A DNA stretch of 64,000 bases, taken from NCBI GenBank assembly GCA_035530195.1, contig DATKVG010000128.1:62001-126000 (forward strand). Reading direction: 5' to 3'. Below the pieces are notes generated by a model. The model ran no database searches. It was not told the origin of the DNA and was given only the letters and a program-made list of their open reading frames with translations. The DNA comes from JAPLKX01 sp035530195. Lineage in GTDB: Bacteria > Hydrogenedentota > Hydrogenedentia > Hydrogenedentales > SLHB01. Below are positions 17,658-25,992 of the stretch, piece after piece (the stretch's first letter is position 1; each line of letters starts with the position of its first letter). The translations under genes and the position numbers were made by a program.

Positions 17658-19217
17658 TTATGCCTTCTTCAGTTTTTCTTCGGTGAGATCAATCCAGTCG
17701 ATGCCGAGCTTTCTGAGCGCGTAGCCCACTTCTTTCCGGTGGTCGCCGTACGCCATCATCCAGTGGAATCCCACCATGATCTCGGCCAGCCTGTCGCAGT
17801 CGCCTTCGATTTCGACGTCGGTCTGGGCCCTGCAAATCGCCATGAACGGGTTGGCCTGGATTTTCCCACGGAACCCGACCCACTTCTTGTCGTTGAAATC
17901 GGGGTCGATCATGGTGATGGCCTGCCCGATCTTAAACTCGACTTTTGGCGCGGCGCCGTAATCCGATTCGTAGTGCGTGAGGATATTGACCGGCTCGAGG
18001 TGTTTGCCGTCCATCCGTCTGGGCGCGGTGCAGTGGGCGACGGTGATGACGCCGTGGTGGGGGTAGGTTGGGTCGTTGAGAAACACGGGCAGCCCGCAGA
18101 TGTGGTGGAGCAGAATCCCGCTCGGGATCACCACAAAATCCGACTCGCAAAACGCCATCGCACCGCTGTCGTTGATCAGTGTTAGCGGCAGGCACGCCGT
18201 GGTTTCGGAAATCGGCATGATGGTACTCATGCAGTTGTTGACCGTCAGTGCCAGCGCGCCGGCTTCGTCCATCAGGTCTTTGAACACTTCAGTGAGCAGG
18301 AACGCCCGGTTGACAAACCCCACGTCGGTGGTGAGTGTGACGCCGCTCTGTCGCAGGTACTCCTGGGCGTCCTTCTCGGTTTTCTGGACAAGCGAGGCGT
18401 TGGCGCGGGCGGCCTTGATGCGTTTTTCGACTTCAGGATAGGTCACGGGGATGATGTCGAGCTTCCAGACCTCTTTGGCGAGTTGCGGCGCTTTTTGACC
18501 GCCCGCCCCCCAGCCGCCGGCATCGCCAATCGCTACGATTTTGGAGCCCAGCGTGTTCTTCAGCGCGTACAGGGCGCGGAACCGCCACAACAGGTCGTCC
18601 TGGCTGTCCACGACCATATCGACAGGCATCAGGCCGGGTTCGCCAAACTCATCAACCATTTTCCGCAGCAGCCGGCAGCTTGCCGTTTCGTAATACAGGT
18701 ACACGGGCCCTGAGCGGTGGCGCACAAACACGATATTGTACCGCTCGGGCGAGATCATGGTTTCAATCTCGTTTTGACCGCCGATCGCCGCGTAGACCAG
18801 CATCACGTCGGCGTTGGTCTTGGCCATGGCCGTGGCTTTTTCCATGTTATTGACTTTTTCCACGGGCAGGACTTTGATGGGAAACTCGGCGCATCCGGCG
18901 AGTTCCGCGAGTTCGGCGGAGATTTTGGCGACTTCTTTTTCCACGTCCTGCTCGTTGTGGAAATCGCCCCACGGCCGCCAGCTTGTCTGGTTGCGTCTTT
19001 GGGGTATGTAGTACGAGAAAACCGGCTGGATCACCAGTTCTTTTTTTTGCATCGTGGGGCGGGCGTGGACGGCGGTTCGGTCGCCGCCTGCCCCGGTTGT
19101 GGCGCATCCTGAAATGAGCGCCCCGCCAATGGCTGACCCGCCGACGGCGGCCAGAAAGGAGCGGCGCGGCACGCCATGATCTCCGCAATTGCAACAGCCC
19201 GAGTGAGTGTGCTTCAT
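17658..19217 (-). CDS. Tat-exported L-fucose/arabinose isomerase-like protein
   Basis: 519 residues. The N-terminus has VPRRSFLAAVGGSAIGGALI followed by SGCATT: a twin-arginine signal with a possible lipobox Cys. The body follows the FucI/AraA-like fold: an N-terminal Rossmann-like half (VMLVYAAIGGQNEIE) and a C-terminal half with AMAFCESDFVVIPSGILLHH, GLPVFLNDPTYPHHGVITV and AHCTAPRRMDGKHLEP, where the Glu, Asp and His positions resemble the metal site of L-fucose isomerases. Known FucI enzymes are cytosolic, so an exported, possibly lipid-anchored copy is odd. Next to the TIM-barrel/DUF1080 gene it suggests extracytoplasmic sugar isomerisation. GGAGG lies 9 nt before ATG. Confidence 0.75.
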   Translation of the reverse strand: MKHTHSGCCNCGDHGVPRRSFLAAVGGSAIGGALISGCATTGAGGDRTAVHARPTMQKKELVIQPVFSYYIPQRRNQTSWRPWGDFHNEQDVEKEVAKISAELAELAGCAEFPIKVLPVEKVNNMEKATAMAKTNADVMLVYAAIGGQNEIETMISPERYNIVFVRHRSGPVYLYYETASCRLLRKMVDEFGEPGLMPVDMVVDSQDDLLWRFRALYALKNTLGSKIVAIGDAGGWGAGGQKAPQLAKEVWKLDIIPVTYPEVEKRIKAARANASLVQKTEKDAQEYLRQSGVTLTTDVGFVNRAFLLTEVFKDLMDEAGALALTVNNCMSTIMPISETTACLPLTLINDSGAMAFCESDFVVIPSGILLHHICGLPVFLNDPTYPHHGVITVAHCTAPRRMDGKHLEPVNILTHYESDYGAAPKVEFKIGQAITMIDPDFNDKKWVGFRGKIQANPFMAICRAQTDVEIEGDCDRLAEIMVGFHWMMAYGDHRKEVGYALRKLGIDWIDLTEEKLKKA

Positions 19218-19412
19218 CTGACCGGCCCTCCGAAGGTTTTTGTGAAAGCAGTCCAGGGTGGAGTTTAAATGACGGCACGGTCGGAATCAAGGGTGAGCGA
19301 GCGTGTGCATGGGCCAAGCCCATGTACGCATGGGACTGTTATTTTGTAATCTCATTTTCTATAATGGGGCCTGATGGCCACGGATAAATTACGATTTTGG
19401 AGATAATCTGAC

Positions 19413-20342
19413 ATGGCAAAAATGGAACCCGCCGCGGTTGCTTACTTCGAGGGGAAGTACGTCCCGATTGAGGAGGCAAAAGTCAGCATCATGACGCACG
19501 CCTTCAACTACGGGACGGGCCTGTTCGAGGGGGTCCGCGGATATTATGTCGAGGACGAAAACAACATCCTGATTTTCCGGCTCGAGGAGCACGTGGACCG
19601 GATGGTTCGGAACATGAACATCCTTTGCATGGAAATCGATGAGACGAAGGACCAGATTTCGGAGATTTGCATCGAGGTGGTACGGCGCAGCGGGTTTCGC
19701 GAAGGCATTTACATCCGGCCGATTTGCTACAAGAGCGAGCTGTCGCTCGGGCCGAAGCTGCGCGGCGTCGAGAGCAGTTTTTGCTGCTACGTGATCACGC
19801 TGGGCGATTACGTCGACATCCGGAAGGGGCTGGACGTGGTGGTTTCGTCGTGGCGGCGGTTGAGCGACAACGCGATTCCCAGCCGGGTCAAGAGCACGGG
19901 CAGCTACCTAAACTCATCGCTCGCGGCCACCGAAGCCAAGCAGGCCGGTTTTGACGAAGCCATATTCTTGCGCGAGGACGGCACGGTCGCCGAAGGCAGC
20001 GCCATGAACCTGTTTATGGTGTTGAACGGCAAGCTGATAACCACCCCGCCGAATGCCGACATCCTGGTGGGCATCACCCGGAATACGGTGCTCGAGCTGG
20101 CGCGCGAAGAACTGGGCGTCGAGGTGATCGAGCGGCCCATCGGGCGTACCGAACTTTATGGTTGCGACGAGTTGTTCTTCAGCGGGACGGGCGCGCAGGT
20201 GGCCCCCGTCCGGTCGGTGGACCAGCGCTTGATAGGGTCCGGCCAGCCCGGGGAACTTTCTAAGCGGTTGCAGGATTTATACTTCCTGGTGGTACAGGGG
20301 AAGGTGGAGAAGTATCGGGGATGGTGCACGCCAGTCTATTGA
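19413..20342 (+). CDS. ilvE: Branched-chain amino acid aminotransferase
   Basis: 309 residues, usual length for class IV IlvE. It carries AAVAYFEGKYVPIEEAKVSI, the substrate loop THAFNYGTGLFEGVRGYY, a PLP Lys in RVKSTGSYLNSSLAATEAKQ (Lys near 159), the class IV signature region (DEAIFLREDGTVAEGSAMNL) and cofactor-phosphate Thr residues (GITRNTVLELA). It catalyses the last step of Ile/Leu/Val synthesis, or the first step of breakdown, in the cytosol. GGAG lies 10 nt upstream of ATG. It is transcribed alone; a hairpin follows the stop. Confidence 0.95.
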   Translation: MAKMEPAAVAYFEGKYVPIEEAKVSIMTHAFNYGTGLFEGVRGYYVEDENNILIFRLEEHVDRMVRNMNILCMEIDETKDQISEICIEVVRRSGFREGIYIRPICYKSELSLGPKLRGVESSFCCYVITLGDYVDIRKGLDVVVSSWRRLSDNAIPSRVKSTGSYLNSSLAATEAKQAGFDEAIFLREDGTVAEGSAMNLFMVLNGKLITTPPNADILVGITRNTVLELAREELGVEVIERPIGRTELYGCDELFFSGTGAQVAPVRSVDQRLIGSGQPGELSKRLQDLYFLVVQGKVEKYRGWCTPVY

Positions 20343-20365
20343 TAGCTTTTACGGAATGAATAAAA

Positions 20366-20400
20366 TTAACACTCAAGGGTTGTTTTGTAACGAGTGTTGA
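20366..20400 (+). terminator. Hairpin after ilvE, possible terminator
   Basis: TTAACACTC (20366-20374) pairs with GAGTGTTGA (20392-20400), a 9-bp stem with one G-U pair and a 17-nt loop, 24 nt after the ilvE stop. There is no T-run behind it, so intrinsic termination is doubtful. Confidence 0.35.
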
Positions 20401-20522
20401 TCTAAAATGAAGTGGTGAGGATATCTAGACGGCGGGCATCATAGTGGACATGTGCGTGGATTTTGAGCTGTTAGCCAAATCAACCGGACCAGCCCAAGGG
20501 GCCCTAAAAGGGGGTGCTCTTC

Positions 20523-21599
20523 ATGTCTAGGCCGTCGTCAGGAGATTTCGAAGAAAAAACCCGGATGTGCCCGACCTGCCGGATGGAAATCAGTTTTTTC
20601 GCCACGAAGTGCCGGTTTTGCGGGGAGCCCGTGGGGCGCCCCAAGGAGGAAGTGCGGCAACTAACCGTGCACGACCTCGGCGGGGAAACCGGCACCCAGT
20701 ACGCTCCGGGCGAGGACGTGGTGGACGCGCTCGAGATGTTCCGCCAGGAGGAAATCGCACGGCTTCAGCAGGAGGACACGAAGAAGTCGTGGTTTCACCG
20801 CCAAGAGAAGAAAAAAGCGGCGCCCGGCCCGGGTCCGGTGTCGCCGTACAGCGAGTTGCCGGGCCTGGATCCGTTGTCGCGCGACCTGGCGTCGGTGGGT
20901 GGATTTGGGCGTTCTACGCGGCCCGTGGCGCGCGAGACGCTTCTAACGAAGAAGCTGGCGATACTGGGCGGGTTTGTGGCGGCGATCCTGATCGTGTACT
21001 TCGGCGGCGGGTTTGTAAAGGCGAAGTATGACGATTACATGGCGCGCAAGAATGCCAAACCCGTTGTGAGCGTGGACAACCAGGCCATGGCCATCCTGCA
21101 GTCCGGGGGCTCCGCGGTGGACGCACTCGATGCCGCGATGACGGCGCTGAACACGGCCAACACACCCGAGAACATCGAGGTGGCCAACCGGGTGCGGGGC
21201 ACCGTCCTCGAACAGGTTGACGCCCTGCTCAACAGCGACCCCTGGGATCTCGCCAACCTCGACAAAGCCTCCAACATGGCGGCGCGCGCACTCCAACTGG
21301 ACCCGGACACCCCAGCCTTGCGCAAGCTGGCGGAAAGCGTGAAGGGAGAAGTTTTCGCGTACAAGATGTCGATCAGGGAAATCGACATGCAGGAGGGGAC
21401 GGTGACGTTGCGCGTATTGTACCCGGACCGCCCCGAAGACTTGGTGGTCAAGAAGAAGGGCGAAAAGGTCTTGAACCGGTTCGAGGTAAAGAGCATCACG
21501 CGGGACGCGGTCCGGTTCAGTGACTCCCAGCGAAAAGTGAAATCGGGTTTGAACCGGGAGTTCAAGATCTTCACGGACGGTTCGGTCAAAGCCGCCTGA
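20523..21599 (+). CDS. Zinc-ribbon, single-span membrane protein of unknown function
   Basis: 358 residues from ATG 20523, with a G-rich AGGGGG site about 8 nt upstream. The N-terminus is a four-Cys zinc ribbon (MCPTCRMEISFFATKCRFCG). A charged Pro/Lys linker follows, then one transmembrane helix at about 144-163 (LAILGGFVAAILIVYFGGGF). The C-terminal half is extracytoplasmic, with an Ala/Asn-rich helical repeat-like stretch (ALDAAMTALNTANTPENIEV; NLDKASNMAARALQLDPDTP, TPR-like) and a terminal beta domain. Zinc ribbon plus membrane anchor suggests a sensor or assembly scaffold, but no family name fits. The lipoprotein gene downstream is on the same strand, 116 bp away. Confidence 0.75.
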   Translation: MSRPSSGDFEEKTRMCPTCRMEISFFATKCRFCGEPVGRPKEEVRQLTVHDLGGETGTQYAPGEDVVDALEMFRQEEIARLQQEDTKKSWFHRQEKKKAAPGPGPVSPYSELPGLDPLSRDLASVGGFGRSTRPVARETLLTKKLAILGGFVAAILIVYFGGGFVKAKYDDYMARKNAKPVVSVDNQAMAILQSGGSAVDALDAAMTALNTANTPENIEVANRVRGTVLEQVDALLNSDPWDLANLDKASNMAARALQLDPDTPALRKLAESVKGEVFAYKMSIREIDMQEGTVTLRVLYPDRPEDLVVKKKGEKVLNRFEVKSITRDAVRFSDSQRKVKSGLNREFKIFTDGSVKAA

Positions 21600-21715
21600 G
21601 CGGGCGGTCAGTTTTCATTTGATTTCCCCTGGCGCAGGGATTTGTGAAGTAGGCTGCGCGGGGGAATTTGTGTTAGTATGCGGCGTGAGCGGGTGCTTGG
21701 ACAAGGAGTGGCGAC

Positions 21716-22345
21716 ATGCCCGGGACAAGACTAGCGGGGATTTTTGCGGTTTGTTTGCTGGCGGGGAGCCTTTGTTCGTGCTCGATGTTTCGTCACGGCA
21801 AGAGCGAGCGTATTGCGGCGCCGCCGGGTGCGGCGGGACCGGCGGCACCGGCCGTTTCCGATTCGGATCGGGCAGCGGCCCTCTTGAAGACGGTGCAGCA
21901 GTCCATCGATTCGGCGAACCGGCGGGGCGCCGGCCAGCGGGATGCGGTGGTCCAGCGGAAACCGTACTTTTTCAAAGCGTACGACGTCTACTCGGGGAAT
22001 GCGGAAGACGCCAAGATCGTGATCCAGGAGAAGGACAGCCACAGCCTGCCGTACGTGGCGGATGTGACGCTCGAGAAACAGCGGTTTGCCACGCGGCTTC
22101 ACCGCAAAAGGATGGACGCGGAACGGGACTCCTCGTTTCTGCGCGAAACCGGTACCGAGACCGTAACCTACGAGTATCGCAACGGCAAGTGGAAACGCGC
22201 CGGCAGCCTGTTTGTGGCGGAGAAGAAGGAGGAGCAGGTGAACGGCGAATGGGCGGCCGTCAAGGAAGAACCGAAGCCCGCGATCAAGAGCGAAGGAACC
22301 CGCGGCTGGCTCGGCAGGGCGTGGTCGGCGATCACGGGAAGTTGA
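21716..22345 (+). CDS. Putative lipoprotein, unknown function
   Basis: 209 residues. The signal peptide ends in a lipobox (GIFAVCLLAGSLCSCSMF), giving a lipidated Cys near residue 21-23. The mature part has an Ala/Pro linker, a Gln/Ser-rich helix and a C-terminal beta-rich segment ending with RGWLGRAWSAITGS. An AAGGAG site precedes ATG. No known family was recognised. It is followed 21 nt later by a strong intrinsic terminator, so it ends a transcription unit that may include the zinc-ribbon gene. Confidence 0.75.
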   Translation: MPGTRLAGIFAVCLLAGSLCSCSMFRHGKSERIAAPPGAAGPAAPAVSDSDRAAALLKTVQQSIDSANRRGAGQRDAVVQRKPYFFKAYDVYSGNAEDAKIVIQEKDSHSLPYVADVTLEKQRFATRLHRKRMDAERDSSFLRETGTETVTYEYRNGKWKRAGSLFVAEKKEEQVNGEWAAVKEEPKPAIKSEGTRGWLGRAWSAITGS

Positions 22346-22365
22346 TTAAACAGGCAGGTTCGGAT

Positions 22366-22393
22366 GCGCCCGGTTTTTGCCGGGCGCTTTTTT
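22366..22393 (+). terminator. Intrinsic terminator after the lipoprotein gene
   Basis: GCGCCCGG, a 6-nt loop (TTTTTG), CCGGGCGC, then TTTTTT. This is a perfect 8-bp all-GC stem with a U-run, the clearest Rho-independent terminator in the window. Confidence 0.9.
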
Positions 22394-22421
22394 GCCGGAA
22401 AAGGCGGAGAACGAACCAGTG

Positions 22422-23744
22422 ATGGAATCGATGGAACCGGCGGGAATGCAAACGGCGCAGGAAAAAAGTTTTTCGATCTTCGAGATGGTCCTCATCATCG
22501 TGGCGCTTGTGTTCTCGCTGATGGGGGCGCAGCAGTACCGCCGGGGAGACGCCAGCGCCAGCCGGCTGGCCACCGTCTACAGCCTCGTCGAAGACGGAAC
22601 ATGGTATATCGACCGGCCCGCGGGCGAGCCGGCGGTGAGTTTCGAGCAGGACACGATCGACAAGGTGATGGTGAACGGGCGGATGCTTTCGAGCAAGCCG
22701 CCGGTCCTTCCGTTGGTGATGGCGGGGGAGTATTGGGTGATGAAGGAGGCGCTGGGCTGGAGCCTGGACAAGCCGGAAGACGCCAACAAAATCGTGCGGC
22801 TGATGGCGACGACGCTGGCGGGTTTTTCGTACGTGCTGGCGCTGGTATTGTTTGGCAAGACGCTCCGGATGTTTGTCAACGATCCGCTGATCCGCCTGCT
22901 GTTACTGTTTTGCCTGGCGTTTTGCACACAGTTGTGGGGGTATTCGACGCAGATCAACAACCACGTTCCGGCGGCGGCGATGCTTTTGGCGGCGAGTTAC
23001 CTGGGCCTGGGGATCGGCTGGGGGACGCTGGCGCCCCGGCGGTGGCGTTTTTTCATGTTCGGGTTCGCCGGGGGGCTGGTGCTGACGCTGGACATGCCGG
23101 CGACCGTTTTCGTGGCGGCGGTGGGCGCGTACCTGCTGGCGGGCCATCCGCGGAAGACGCTGACGTGGGCGGTGGCGGGGGCGGCCATCCCGCTGGCGGT
23201 GCACCTGGGCATCCTCTACGCGACAACGGGCAGCCTGCTGCCCGTGCAGACAAATCCCGCCGCGTATTTGTACGAAGCCAGCTACTGGCGCAACCCCCAA
23301 GGCGTCGACGCGCTGTTCCAGCCGAAGGGTACGTATCTTTTCCATATGACGCTGGGGCGTTGCGGGGTTTTTTCGCTGTACCCAATCCTGCTGGTCGGCA
23401 TTGCAGGCGCGTTGCGCGCAACCTATAAGAAGACGGTGCCGGGCCGCGCGGAAATTCTGCTGGGCGCCGCGGCGTTCGCCGTAATGACGGCCTATTACAT
23501 ATTCAAGACAAACAACTACGGGGGCGAGGCCTACGGATTTCGGTGGTATATCCCGGCGATGCCGGTCCTGTTATTGATGGGTGCGCCGGTGTTCATGACG
23601 TTGCGGGTACGGTGGAAATGGCTTTTCGTGGGCGTGATGATCGGCATATCCTTTTACTCGGGCTTTGAATCGGCGCGCTCGCCATGGGGCGCAAACCTGA
23701 ACTGGACCAATACGCTCTTCCTCGGGTCTACCTACGGTCCGTAA
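22422..23744 (+). CDS. Multi-span membrane protein, GT-C glycosyltransferase-like
   Basis: 440 residues from ATG 22422 (other in-frame ATGs at 22377 and 22431). About ten hydrophobic helices, beginning at IFEMVLIIVALVFSLMGAQQ. The motif ASRLATVYSLVEDGTWYIDR in the first outer loop recalls membrane glycosyltransferases of the dolichol-P-mannose type, where an acidic residue in that loop is catalytic; HVPAAAMLLAASYLG and EAYGFRWYIPAMPVLLLMGA are also typical. Function and donor are inferred only. It begins just after the terminator of the preceding gene and runs towards the NAGPA-type glycosidase gene 23 bp downstream, a likely operon partner. Confidence 0.65.
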   Translation: MESMEPAGMQTAQEKSFSIFEMVLIIVALVFSLMGAQQYRRGDASASRLATVYSLVEDGTWYIDRPAGEPAVSFEQDTIDKVMVNGRMLSSKPPVLPLVMAGEYWVMKEALGWSLDKPEDANKIVRLMATTLAGFSYVLALVLFGKTLRMFVNDPLIRLLLLFCLAFCTQLWGYSTQINNHVPAAAMLLAASYLGLGIGWGTLAPRRWRFFMFGFAGGLVLTLDMPATVFVAAVGAYLLAGHPRKTLTWAVAGAAIPLAVHLGILYATTGSLLPVQTNPAAYLYEASYWRNPQGVDALFQPKGTYLFHMTLGRCGVFSLYPILLVGIAGALRATYKKTVPGRAEILLGAAAFAVMTAYYIFKTNNYGGEAYGFRWYIPAMPVLLLMGAPVFMTLRVRWKWLFVGVMIGISFYSGFESARSPWGANLNWTNTLFLGSTYGP

Positions 23745-23767
23745 GGAATCTATGGCCTGTGATTCCT

Positions 23768-24643
23768 ATGGCTAACCGGCTTCGCACCGTATTTACCGGC
23801 GGCATGTTTTTGCTGTTGGCGGGCGTGGGTTGCATAACGGCGGCGCCGGCGGCGGACGTCGTCGAGGTCGCCGCCATCTCCGATTTCCGGCCGGATTGGC
23901 GGCCGTTGTTTCGCGGCGTAGACCTGGCGGCGGGCCGTTTGCTGGGCGAGGCCCCGCAGGCGGCGTACGCGTTGCGGGTGGACTTGCACGAGCCGGGGGT
24001 CGGGTTCTTGACGACGCCGTCCAACGCGGACAAACCGCTCGACACCGACGGCCGCACAACCAGCCGGTTCCTCGAGGAATTCAAATGCCAGGCGGCCGTG
24101 AACGCATCGCCGTTTTCGCCGGTACAGGAGGGGGACGGGGCGCCGAAAGACGTGCTGGGCCTTTCGGTATCGCGGGGCGACGCCTATTCGGCGCCGAACA
24201 ACGTTTATGGCGCATTGATTATCACGAAAGACAACCGTGCGCGGATCGCAAAACCGCCGGCGGATACCGCGGGCGCGTACAACGCGGCGGGCGGTTTCGG
24301 GCTGCTTCTCGAGGAGGGGACGGACACCGGGTCGAGCGGGGAACGGCATCCGCGGACGGCTGCGGGCGTTTCAAAAGATGGCCGGTATCTGTACCTGCTC
24401 GTTGTAGACGGCCGGCAGGGCAACTACAGCGCCGGCGCGACGACTTCGGAGACGGCGCAATGGCTGCTGCGGCTGGGGGCATGGTCGGGGCTGAACCTGG
24501 ACGGCGGGGGGTCGACATCCATGGTCGTGGCGGATGAGGGCGGGAAGGCGCAACTGGTGAACAGGCCGATCCACAATAACATCCCCGGCCTCGAGCGCGT
24601 CAACGCCAACCACCTCGGCATCTACGCCCGACCGCTGAAGTGA
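23768..24643 (+). CDS. Exported phosphodiester glycosidase (NAGPA/DUF2233)
   Basis: 291 residues with a signal peptide (MANRLRTVFTGGMFLLLAGV then GCITAAPAAD). The NAGPA-type domain (PF09992) shows AAVNASPFSP, GLSVSRGDAYSAPN, the highly conserved LVVDGRQGNYSAGATTSETA and NLDGGGSTSMVV near residue 243. Family members hydrolyse sugar-phosphodiester bonds, such as the uncovering enzyme or bacterial wall glycopolymer hydrolases. The ATG lacks a close ribosome site; an AAGGAA lies about 20 nt upstream, so translation may be coupled to the preceding gene. The substrate here is probably an envelope polymer (inference). Confidence 0.85.
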   Translation: MANRLRTVFTGGMFLLLAGVGCITAAPAADVVEVAAISDFRPDWRPLFRGVDLAAGRLLGEAPQAAYALRVDLHEPGVGFLTTPSNADKPLDTDGRTTSRFLEEFKCQAAVNASPFSPVQEGDGAPKDVLGLSVSRGDAYSAPNNVYGALIITKDNRARIAKPPADTAGAYNAAGGFGLLLEEGTDTGSSGERHPRTAAGVSKDGRYLYLLVVDGRQGNYSAGATTSETAQWLLRLGAWSGLNLDGGGSTSMVVADEGGKAQLVNRPIHNNIPGLERVNANHLGIYARPLK

Positions 24644-24701
24644 AGTTGTCTGGAGAGAATCCTCAAGTAGACTTCGGCGGAGTCGTTTCTGTCCCCGCTT
24701 T

Positions 24702-25856
24702 TTAGAACCCGATGGTGCGGAGGCTGATTTTGGGGTACTCGCGGGAGTCGATCTCGTCCGGCAGGACACGGTTGCCGGCGGCATCTCGGGCGAGAACGAT
24801 CCAGGGGCGGTCGAGTTGCTCGGGATTGACGCGGCTCACGAGCCCGGAGAACCGGTCGTAAGGCTTGCCGCGCAGCAGCACTTGGGTCCCTCGTGGATAA
24901 ACGGGCGTGACCCGGCGCATGGCGGCGATGACTTCCTTGTTGAAGAACGACCCGGCGAGGCTCGAGAGGGTTTCGATGGCTTCGTCGGGCGGAGTGGGAG
25001 GCTGGTTCTGGTTTCCGCTGAGCAGGTTGTCGTAGTGGTTTGCGACGGCGGCGATTTCGCCCACCAGCGTGAGCATCGGGGTGGTTTGGCCTCGTGGCCG
25101 CTGAATCTGGTTTGAGCCTTTGAGCCCTCTGGGCAAGCCGGACCCATCCTGGTGTTCGTGGTGCTCGTAGGCGACGTACGGGGCGAGGATTTCCGATTCG
25201 TCGGTGACCTTGAGCAGTTCGTAGCCGAGTGTGGTGTGGTGGCGGATGCGCCTCGTTTCGTCGTCGTCGCGGGGGATGAACAGCATGCCGATGTCGTGGA
25301 GCAGGCATCCGCCGGCCAGTTGCCGCATCCGGGCGGTGGGGAGGTTGACGGCGCTGCCGATCATGATGGCCACGGCGCACACGTCGAGGGAGTGGTCATA
25401 GAGTGCGCCGTCGCGGCTTTTCAACGACGTGAGGCCGGCGAGGGTTCTCCGGGTGAGGACGTCATCGATGAGTTCGCTGGCGATCCGGCTGACCTTTTCG
25501 AGCAGGGTCTTCTGATTGATGAGCGCGCGGATATTCTGGGAGTTAATGGCCTTGAGCAATTCCTCGTGGGACTGAGCGCGGAGCGAGGCCAGTTCGTGCT
25601 CGATGCTGTCAAAGGTCTCGCGCAACGTTTCGATGGCGCGGGCTCGGACAATGATGCTGATGTCTTCCTCGGTGTCGATATCGGGCTGGTCTTCCTGTTT
25701 AATGTAGAGGCGGGAGTACCCTTTTTCGCGCAGTACGTCGATGTAGTTTTGCGTAAGCGTGACGCCTTTTGCCAAAAGGATTCTGCCGTTGGCGTCGACG
25801 AGGTCGCGTGCCACGAGGAAGCCCGGCTTGAGTTGATCGATGAGTAAGACATTCAT
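24702..25856 (-). CDS. HD-GYP-like signalling phosphodiesterase
   Basis: 384 residues. The N-terminal 130 residues hold a small DUF3391-like start (LKPGFLVARDLVDANGRILL) and a helical linker. The HD domain carries DHSLDVCAVAIMIG, GCLLHDIGM (HD near 189) and AYEHHEHQDGSGLP. HD-GYP enzymes cleave cyclic di-GMP using a di- or tri-iron site. The metal-binding His/Asp residues are kept, but the GYP motif reads GLP, so activity or specificity may differ. ATG 25856 with AGG 8 nt upstream is the best start. It is convergent with the glycosidase gene and divergent from the dehydrogenase gene. Confidence 0.85.
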   Translation of the reverse strand: MNVLLIDQLKPGFLVARDLVDANGRILLAKGVTLTQNYIDVLREKGYSRLYIKQEDQPDIDTEEDISIIVRARAIETLRETFDSIEHELASLRAQSHEELLKAINSQNIRALINQKTLLEKVSRIASELIDDVLTRRTLAGLTSLKSRDGALYDHSLDVCAVAIMIGSAVNLPTARMRQLAGGCLLHDIGMLFIPRDDDETRRIRHHTTLGYELLKVTDESEILAPYVAYEHHEHQDGSGLPRGLKGSNQIQRPRGQTTPMLTLVGEIAAVANHYDNLLSGNQNQPPTPPDEAIETLSSLAGSFFNKEVIAAMRRVTPVYPRGTQVLLRGKPYDRFSGLVSRVNPEQLDRPWIVLARDAAGNRVLPDEIDSREYPKISLRTIGF

Positions 25857-25992
25857 GTGATGCACCTGTGATTATTGCAGGGGCCATGTTAGCATTTCGG
25901 CCGCTAAGATTCACACTCCAGCCCGTGGTGAGGCGGGATCCGGATTGTGTTAAGCTATCGGGCAACACTTTGGCAAGGACGGAATTATCGCC

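Noticed and set aside
19308..19324. CATGGGC-CAA-GCCCATG hairpin upstream of ilvE
   Set aside because: A 7-bp stem without conserved context; no evidence for a riboswitch or attenuator, though weak regulation cannot be excluded.
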